A program made the position numbers and the translations under genes. Below, piece after piece: positions 56,914-64,000 of a stretch of DNA of 64,000 nucleotides. The DNA lies in contig NC_090766.1 in the NCBI RefSeq assembly GCF_036898095.1, forward strand, positions 37,971,527 to 38,035,526, in the 5' to 3' direction. The DNA comes from Palaemon carinicauda. Taxonomy: Eukaryota > Arthropoda > Malacostraca > Decapoda > Palaemonidae. Each line of letters starts with the position of its first letter. Positions within the stretch are counted from its first letter, which is position 1. The notes under the pieces are model-generated. The model ran no database searches and was not told the origin of the DNA. It saw only the letters and a list, made by a program, of their open reading frames with translations.

Positions 56914-58830
56914 CTGCTTTCGCCTCCAGGCAGTAGGAGCCAGACTACTCAACTTCTGGCAAGCGTGGGAGAGAAGGGGAGCAGACCCTTGGTCGGTACA
57001 TCATCTAAAGGAGGGTTACAAAATCCCCTTTATGGGGAAACTTCCTTTGGTTTTAGCTCCAGTGGATCTCTCTCCCAGATACAGAGAGGAGGCAAAGAGA
57101 CAAGCATTAACAACTCAAGTGTCTCTAATGTTGGAGAAGGGGCCATAGAAAAGGGGCAGGACTTACATTCTCCTGGCTTTTACAACTGTCTGTTCCTGGT
57201 ACCCAAGAACTCGTGGGGGATGGCGTCCAGTCCTGGACGTGAGTGCATTAAACAAGTATGTCCAGAAGACGAAGTTCTCGATGGACACTTGGAAGTCAGT
57301 CCTGGCAGCGGTAAGAAAAGGCGACTGGATGGTCTCATTAGACCTCCAGGACACTTATTTTCACATCCCAATTCATCCGAGCTTTATGCATTATCTAAGG
57401 TTCGTATTCAAGGGAGAAGCCTTTCAATTTCGAGCCCTATGTTTTAGCTTCAGCACCGCCCTGCAAATATTTACGAAACTGATGCTCAATGTAGCAAAGA
57501 TTCTCCATTCAAGAGGCATCAGAGCCTCTCTGTATCTCGACGATTGGCTTCTCAGAGCTCACTCATACGATCACTGCCTGAAGGATCTCTAAACAACTTT
57601 GATTTAGTCTTACGAAAGAATTGGGTCTCCTTGTCAACAAGGAAAAGTCTCTTGATACCATCACAAGAGATTCTTTATTTGGGGATGGTGATTCGGAGTC
57701 GGGTTTTTCGGGCTTTTCCGTCTCCGTTAAGGACGGAACAAGCCAATTTGAAACTCCGATCTTTTCTAGGGAAAAGGAAGTGTTCGGCGAGGAAGTGGAT
57801 GAGTCCAATAGGAACCCTCTCCTCGTTGGAACAGTTTGTCTCTCTAGGAAGGCTGAACCTTCGTCCTCTCCAGTTTCACCTCAATCACCATTGGGACAAG
57901 GAGAAGGACCTAGAGACAATGAACATTCCAATTACAGAATCCCTCAAAAGCTGCCTTCGGTGGTGGAACGAGCCAGACAGATTCCAAGAAGGTTACCACT
58001 TAGTTCCAAAGAACCCAGACCTTGTGTTGTGTTCCGACGCCTCGGACACAGGGTGGGGAGCAACACTGGGCAAGTTGGAAGTCTCGGGGTTGTGGTTAGA
58101 GACTCGGAAGAACTTCCATATAAACCAGAAAGAATTGTTGGCAGTCCTGTTAGCCCTCAGAAGTTTTGAATGGTCAGTCCTAAACAAAGTGGTGCAGGTC
58201 AATGCCGACAACACCACAGCATTGGATTACATTGCCAAGCAAGGAGGAACTCACTCGATGTCCCTTTACGAAACTGCTATGAGTCTCCTCTTATCGGCAA
58301 AGGAAAGGAATGTGGTACTGATGATAAGGTTCATTCAAGGAGAAAGGAATGTAATGGCAGACAGCCTCAGCAGAAGAGGTCAGATTCTGTCCACAGAGTG
58401 GACGCTAAATCAACAAGTCTGCAAGAGTCTGTGGCAACTTTGGGGCCGACCATGCATAGACCTCTTCGCGACTTCAAAAACAAAGAGGCTAGAGATGTAT
58501 TGCTCCCTGGTACCAGATCTAGAAGCAGTCCACTAAGATGCTTTTCTGTTGGATTGGACCAATCGAGATACGTACGCTTTTCCACCATTCAAGATCCTGT
58601 ACAAGGTGGTACAAAAGTTTGTGTCCCATGAGGGGACCAGAATGACCCTAGTGGCCCCCTTTTGGCCCTCAAGGCAATGATTCACAGAGGTACTGGAATG
58701 GATGGTAGACACGCCAAGAAGTCTTCCATTAAGAGTGGATTTACTCAACAACCTCACTTGGATAGGTACCATCAAAGTCTCCAAAGTCTTCAGCTGACTG
58801 CCTTCAGACTATTGAAAGACTCACAAGAGC
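56914..58830 (+). pseudogene. DIRS reverse transcriptase, RNase H and connector
   Basis: RT: FLVPKNSWG, VSALNKYVQKTKFSMDTWKS, the first catalytic Asp in MVSLDLQDTYFHIPIHP, FRALCFSFSTALQIF and the YLDDWLL box at about 57533. Frame changes at about 57220 and 57590. RNase H: CSDASDTGWGATLG, NQKELLAVLLALRSF, NADNTTALDYIAKQGGTHS and FIQGERNVMADSLSRRG. A TAA at 58534-58536 interrupts the connector (LEAVH*DAFLLDW), which continues in the same frame to a further TGA. It shows what the intron-3 DIRS copy has lost. Confidence 0.85.
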
Positions 58831-59165
58831 TAGAGGCTTTTTGAAGGAGGCAGCTAAAGCTTTTGTAAGAGCGAGGAGGACGTCAACCATCAAGGTTTAT
58901 CAATCCAAGTGGGAAGTGTTTAGAGAGTGGTGCAGAGTCAACTGTTTCCTCATCCAGTACCTCTGTAACTCAAATTGCTGACTTCCTGTTACACCTTCAA
59001 AGGAAGTGAAACTTTTCAACCTCGACCATTAAGGGATACAGGAGTATGTTAGCGACTGTATTCAGACACAGAAACCTGGACCTTTCAAATAATGAGGACT
59101 TGCGAGAACTACTTAGATCCTTTGATACGACAAAGCAACGCCACCAAGATTTACCAGCTTGAAAT
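58831..59165 (+). pseudogene. DIRS tyrosine recombinase, N-terminal remnant
   Basis: RGFLKEAAKAFVRARRTSTI and [12 protein letters not shown] align with the core-binding domain of the intron-3 copy. Stops and shifts follow and sequence identity ends near 59165, before any catalytic residue. Confidence 0.75.
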
Positions 59166-59169
59166 AAAA

Positions 59170-59825
59170 ATTACTTAGAGAACTGCACTTACTCCATGGA
59201 AGCCTAATGATGCAGGTACCGTACCTGGTTTATATGAAAAAGTAGCAGAAGCCAAATACATCTTTTTCAAGACCTGTACTCATAGGGAACATATAAGTAA
59301 CTTTATAGGGTGAAAACCCGAGGTATGTCGAACATCAACGTACGTCGGGTCTCTTGGAACCAATTAATGACGTGTGGGTATTACTGTATTAGAGAAAATA
59401 ATATAAGAGATATGGTTAGCAATTCCAGAAAAGGAACGATAACTACATAGAAATTTGCACAGGTTAAATGTAGGGAAATTCTCATAAATGATAAATGGTT
59501 AATTTCCTTAAGGAGGCAAAAATAAAGGTGAAACTAGGTGTCAATTATCTCCGCAAGTAACCTGGAAAAATATGCAGTGCATTCAATTTAGCTGAAATTG
59601 ATACACAGTATATCAGTGGAAGAATTACATACAATTGCTTATCGGAATGGATTCCAAATACTGTAATTTGTCGACAAGTCTTGTAGTAATGAAATTTAAA
59701 TTTTAAACCGACCTACTATTATTTGTTTGTTCTAACACTGTTAGTATCTTTCTTTGGCTAATATTATCTTTAATTGATTTTTCTTTCAGACATGCTAAGC
59801 TCCTTCCTCTGTTTGTCAATATAGG
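59170..59825. other. No feature recognised
   Basis: Unassigned. Confidence 0.35.
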
Positions 59826-60036
59826 GTTTTGGTGGCCTAAGAGTTAATGTCCCTGACTAGTGATCACTAGACTGGAGTTCGAGTCCCACTCAAAACACGT
59901 TAGTTCCTTTGCGAGCTAAGGAGGGAGATTTAAGGGAGCCGATAGGTCTACCTGCTGAGTCATCAGCAGCCTTTGCTTGGCCCTCCCTGGTTCTAGCTTG
60001 GTTGGAGAGGGGTCTTGGGTGCTGATCATATATATA
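59826..60036 (+). mobile_element. tRNA-derived SINE, left part (split by a Tigger-like element)
   Basis: A-box-like GGTGGCCTAAGAG and B-box GGAGTTCGAGTCCC, then CGAGCTAAGGAGGGAG, GTCTACCTGCTGAGTCATCA and GCTGATCATATATA. The right part follows at 61960. Confidence 0.85.
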
Positions 60037-60561
60037 CAGTGATACCTCTGGATACGAAAGTTTCTGCTTACGAAAAATTCAGGATGCGAAAAGTGATTCG
60101 AAGATTTTTATGCCCCAGGATACGGATAAAATTTCAGGATACGAAAACCTTACGAGATCCCAACTCTTCGCCGAGAGTAATTTTAAAAAGCGCGCGCCGC
60201 CTGACTTAGAACTTGGGTAGACTCACTTACAGCCTCCCGCTCACCCATTGGTTATCTCCCTACTCAGACGCTAGCTGACGCCATAAGATCCTGCTTTCCT
60301 ATTGGTCGGCAACTATCCCAGCTTGCCTACGCACGGGTGTTCATCTCTCTCTCTCTCTTTTCGTTCCGACCGCGGTATCGTTAACAGACATTGTGTGCTT
60401 TCGCTTGTTTGACTTAGTGTTAATATACAGTACATTCGTACGCCACGTGTTATCGTTAATAAACATTCGTTACTGTGCACTGTACTGTATTAGTGTTTAC
60501 TATACATAGACTGTATATAACGTTACGTAGTGTATTATATTACGTTTGCCTAACGCATTTT

Positions 60562-60741
60562 AGAAATGTGTTGAAAAGTAGGCAGAAACAAGCTTCAATG
60601 GATAGTTTCTTATTAAAGAGGCCAGCGGTATTAGTAGGCCAAGACGAAGGTGAAAGTAAAGAAAAGAAACAGAAAAGAGGAAGGGATGAAGAATTAGAAG
60701 GTGAAAGTAAAGAAAAGAAACAGAAAAAAGAAAGTGAATGA
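60562..60741 (+). pseudogene. Tigger transposase C-terminal tail, copy 1
   Basis: Encodes NVLKSRQKQASMDSFLLKRP, then EGESKEKKQKRGRDEELEGE. QASMDSFL fits a PCNA-interacting box (Q-x-x-hydrophobic-x-x-aromatic-x), a feature known from the C-terminus of pogo transposase. One base too many near 60738 ends the frame early relative to copy 2. Confidence 0.6.
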
Positions 60742-61010
60742 AGAAGTAGAAGAGATTTAGAAAATAAGAAAAACGTAAAGTTATAAAAAAGCAAAAAAAC
60801 AATTCAATTTTAAGTTTTGTTACCGTTAAGTGTTAAAGTAATTTTTTCTTTCATTTTATAGTTTTCCATACGTAATGTTAAGTGTTAATTATTTCTTCCA
60901 TTTTTTTATTTCGTAAAGTTTAAGTGTTAATGTGTTAAGTGTGTAAATTACTGTACGTAGTCTGTCACTTGTTACGTAGTGTATTATATTACGTTTGCCT
61001 AACGCATTTT

Positions 61011-61208
61011 AGAAATGTGTTGAAAAGTAGGCAGAAACAAGCTTCAATGGATAGTTTCTTATTAAAGAGGCCAGCGGTATTAGTAGGCCAAGACGAAGGT
61101 GAAAGTGAAGAAAAGAAACAGAAAAGAGGAAGGGATGAAGAATTAGAAGGTGAAAGTAAAGAAAAGAAACAGAAAAAAGAAAGTGATGAAGAAGTGGAAG
61201 AGATTTAG
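61011..61208 (+). pseudogene. Tigger transposase C-terminal tail, copy 2
   Basis: Same tail as copy 1, ending DEEVEEI and TAG. The intact end shows the probable natural C-terminus: PIP-like box, then a Lys/Glu-rich acidic-basic tail. Confidence 0.6.
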
Positions 61209-61959
61209 AAAATAAGAAAAACGTAAAGTTATAAAAAAGCAAAAAAAAAATTCAATTTTAAGTTTTATGTTACCGTTAAGTGTTAAAGTAATTTTTTCTT
61301 TCATTTTATAGTTTTCCATACGTAATGTTAAGTGTTAATTATTTCTTCCATTTTTTATTTCGTAAAGTTTAAGTGTTAATGTGTTAAGTGTGTAAATTAC
61401 TGTGCGTAGTCTGTCACTTGTTACGTTTTCTGCCTTATGCCATCCTCCTCTTCCGCGACTTCGCTATCGGACATCGTCTCAATCAAAAGGTAAGTTTCAA
61501 CTTTTTTGTTACACTAATTAACTGTAACCTGTTTTTTAGAGTGTACAGGTATCAATAATTAATTTAGGTGTAGTACAGGTAACAATACACCTTCACTGAT
61601 CTAAATGCTTTACGTACATACAGTACCGTAACTTTTATACAGTAGTAAAGAAAACGGACCGTTTTCTTTGGGCTTGGGGGGGATAACTTGGCTAGAACTA
61701 CATTATTGAATAATCTCATAGTGGTTTCTGGAATGGATTAGGCTGTTTTTAACGGTTGTGTTAATTATTGAATGATAGAAATGGCTGCATTGCATGTTTA
61801 TTACTACAGTTTAGCGTGTTTATGAAAGAAAGGGTGACTTTTTATAAGGCTTGGAACGGATTAGGCTATTTACATGTAAAACACGACTCAGGATACGAAA
61901 ATATCAGGATACGAAACCGCATCCTGAACGGATTAATTTCGTATCCTGAGGCATCACTG

Positions 61960-62050
61960 TATATGGTCAGTCTCTAGGGTATTGTCCTGCTTGCTAGGGT
62001 AATGTCACTGTCCCTTGCCTCTGCCATTCATGGTTGGCCTTTAATGTTCC
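61960..62050 (+). mobile_element. tRNA-derived SINE, right part
   Basis: TATGGTCAGTCTCTAGGGTA, TTGCCTCTGCCATTCATGG: the continuation of the SINE begun at 59826 after the Tigger-like insertion. Confidence 0.85.
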
Positions 62051-62630
62051 ATTGAATCTCTCCACTTTCCTTTTCTTTTGATCACAACAGTTTTGAGGTG
62101 TTTATACTATAGCAGTAAAGCCCGTTTTGCCTTGGTAGCTTTGACTATTCTGTTAATGGACCACTTTTCTATTTTGGGGGTTAAATATTTTTGTCTTTTC
62201 AAACTTAGCTAAGCAATATAGTTATAGGTGTATGCAAATGTCTGGGGTGGTTACATTAATTTCAAAATTCAGTGATTTTTTCATGTATATTTTTCTGTTC
62301 ATCTTGTTTTGGAAATTCATTTTAGCAAAAGCCTTCATTGTCATTTCAGTTTATTCACCAGTGGCTGTATCCTGTGGGGAAAAAAAGTTTTACATCATGG
62401 CAAAAAATATTCTTTTATTATTTTATTTTTGGTTGAAGCTCTAAGAATGAACAGCACGTTAGTTCCAGGTACGTATTGAAATACAGGTATTGAATTTTAG
62501 TTTAAAAGTTAGGTTAACTTAATTAAAGTACTCCACATTTTTTCTTGGATTAAGTTTATAGCTTTTATTTTAGCCTTTGGATATATTTCTACTGCCCATG
62601 TGGTAATGTATTCTGTTCACTCATGTATTT
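62051..62630. other. No feature recognised
   Basis: AT-rich, unassigned. Confidence 0.35.
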
Positions 62631-62633
62631 TTA

Positions 62634-64000
62634 AATATTTAACTTAGCCGGTGAATATATAATAGCTGCAACTCTGCGGCTCGACAGAAAACAAACTCAA
62701 AAAACTCGCGAGCGATCGCTATGAAGGTTGCGGGTGTGCCCACCAGCGCCAACTGTCGGCCAGATACCACTCTTGTATGTAAACAAAACCTTCAATTCTT
62801 CTCTGTCGACGTTGACGACAAGACGTATTCATACTCGCTGTAGAACCTGGAGTTTTCCCATCATATTTGGTGAAGTACTTTATTTTGGTTTGAGCTTTCG
62901 CAGTACAGGTGTTTTTCCTCAACATAAACTCTTGAACTCTTTATTGAATCGGATTATTTGTTGATGACTTGGATTGTTTTTGGAATTTTCTTTGACTAAT
63001 TCAAAATGGCTGACCCTTCTCAAGTACCTAGATTTCGAAAGTGTAATGCTAGGGACTGTAATAGGCGTCTTCCAAAGGCTTCTCTCGACCCACATACTGT
63101 TTGTTCCAATTGTCGGGGTAAAACCTGTCAATTGGGAGATCGGTGTGAGGAATGCGTGGGCCTTTCGGAATTCGATTGGCTCGAATTCGATAAATATACA
63201 CGTAGACTAGAGAGAGATAGGGTAAGGAGAAGTTCATCTAGGTCCGTAGATTTTTCCTCTCCACATGCCCCTGAACCTAATCCTTCCCCTGTAGTGGTTG
63301 TTCCTAACCCCCCTTCTAGCACTCAGGAACCGTCTATGCAAGACATGTTACGTGCTATTCATGCCTTGGGGGAGAGAGTTGAAGCGTTAGCAAGTGACCG
63401 TAATCAACTCATGGCTGACGTGAAGGAACTTAAGTGCCATAGTGCCACGGCGGAAAGTGGGAAAGTGATTAGTGCGCAAAGTGTTGTGAACAGTGTTGCG
63501 CTTGAGGGTTCGTCTGTTCGTGCCTGTCGTTCACCTAGTCCGGGACCTCTTGCAAGCTCCCAAGCCCAGGGGAGAAGCAATGTCGTACGACTTATGGGTT
63601 CGAGAGGCCTTGATCAGCGAACAGACGTTCCCTCTATGGTATCAGGCGTATCTCGTCAAGATCGCCCCTACCATAAGACGAGAGAGCCCATTTTTACCTC
63701 GTCTTCCGAAGGCTTTTCACGCAAGAAACCATGGAGCAAGGTTTCTAGGCCTCTTAAACGCAAGTCGGTCCCTTCAGGACAGGTCCAACGTCCTGGATGT
63801 AGTCATTGGGACAGTTCGGACCCGTTGCTGTCATCGGATGACTGCTCGCCGCCTAAGCAAGGCAAAGTTGTGCCGTCTCAGACGCTAACCCCGTCTGTTA
63901 CCGCACCCGTTCCCGTAGAGGCGTAGACCCTAAATGGGTTATACTGCAGGACATGCAGTCTAAGCTTGCGTCCCTTATGGAAGACTACAATGCAGCTAAG
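62634..64000 (+). mobile_element. Third DIRS copy, 5' end (continues past the window)
   Basis: The left end TTTTAAATATTTAACTTAGC matches the intron-3 element at 28238; the ITR body is recognisably the same but diverged (GTGTGCCCACCAGCGCCAAC versus GTGTGCCCAACAGCGCCATC). It carries the gag N-terminus that the intron-3 copy lacks. Confidence 0.88.
63006..63926 (+). pseudogene. DIRS gag N-terminal part, frameshifted near its end
   Basis: 306 codons from MADPSQVPRFRKCNARDCNR. Cysteine module C-x4-C then HTVCSNCRGKTCQLGDRCEE + C (C-x2-C-x4-C-x5-C-x2-C), likely zinc-binding, then a basic R/S region, a coiled-coil-like segment (MLRAIHALGERVEALASDRN) and a polar tail. At 63917-63926 an 8-base insertion (AGGCGTAG) relative to the intron-3 copy creates a stop. 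The sequence continues in another frame ([14 protein letters not shown]) to the window end. Confidence 0.8.

Larger units (their letters stand above)
53496..59165 (+). mobile_element. Second DIRS family, 3'-truncated and decayed
   Basis: The left end AAGGCTTACCCGGTAGTTAT resembles the ends of the other DIRS copies only in outline. Order: leader, gag, RT, RNase H, connector, start of recombinase. It ends near 59165 inside the recombinase; no right ITR or internal complementary region follows. Several frameshifts and stops show that it is inactive. Confidence 0.85.
60523..61420 (+). repeat. 449-bp tandem duplication inside the Tigger-like element
   Basis: TTACGTAGTGTATTATATTA at 60523 recurs at 60972, and the two copies are nearly identical across the coding tail and the following AT-rich non-coding part. 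The duplication is recent compared with the rest of the element. Confidence 0.92.
60037..61959. mobile_element. Tigger-like element inserted in a SINE
   Basis: Ends CAGTGATACCTCTGGATACG and the complement of CGTATCCTGAGGCATCACTG, flanked by TA on both sides (60035-60036, 61960-61961). GGATACGAAA motifs recur at both ends. The interior is a tandem duplication (period 449 bp) of a short coding tail; the DNA-binding and catalytic domains are missing. Confidence 0.85.

Overview
The window looks like nuclear DNA of an arthropod, most likely a decapod crustacean (shrimp, prawn or crab). This rests on an intron-containing ING-family gene with an arthropod-like N-terminus, very dense and long (AT)n, (GA)n/(CT)n and (AAT)n microsatellites, and many animal transposon families (DIRS, I/Jockey-like and RTE LINEs, tRNA-derived SINEs, Merlin, hAT, PIF/Harbinger, pogo/Tigger). 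The decapod assignment is inference; nothing here is prokaryotic.

One host gene can be assembled with confidence. Six plus-strand exons between 20457 and 39257 splice in frame, with GT/AG borders throughout, into a 279-residue Inhibitor of Growth protein (ING1/ING2 type). It has an N-terminal ING domain, a basic nuclear localisation stretch and a complete C4HC3 PHD finger. Its introns are loaded with mobile DNA. Intron 1 holds local tandem repeats and a LINE-derived element. Intron 2 holds a Merlin (IS1016/ISXO2-like) transposon. Intron 3 (11.2 kb) holds a LINE ORF2 split by a 6.5-kb DIRS retrotransposon, an RTE fragment and a SINE.

Layout. 1-20.3 kb: repeat-rich DNA with no certain host exon; it contains a hormone-receptor-like tandem repeat, a hAT non-autonomous element with a perfect 8-bp target duplication, two related PIF/Harbinger elements (one interrupted by a LINE-derived element), and many (AAT)n-tailed LINE 3' ends. 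20.4-39.3 kb: the ING gene. 40.8-41.95 kb: a 28-bp minisatellite of 39 units, partly in higher-order form. 42-53 kb: mostly unrecognised AT-rich DNA with a SINE, long CT tracts, a Harbinger-type MITE, a foldback MITE, a Tigger-like element carrying a ~0.87-kb internal hairpin, and a DIRS fragment with an internal 33-bp minisatellite. 53.5-59.2 kb: a second, decayed DIRS family with gag, RT, RNase H and the start of the recombinase. 59.8-62.05 kb: a SINE split by a second Tigger-like element. 62.6 kb to the end: the 5' end of a third DIRS copy, running off the window.

The most informative structure is the intron-3 DIRS element. It has inverted terminal repeats of about 155 bp, an internal complementary region of 89 bp matching both outer ends, and an open tyrosine recombinase frame with all expected catalytic residues, yet its reverse transcriptase has been deleted and its gag partly duplicated. 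Many of the transposon insertions are nested with readable junctions, so their relative ages can be ordered.
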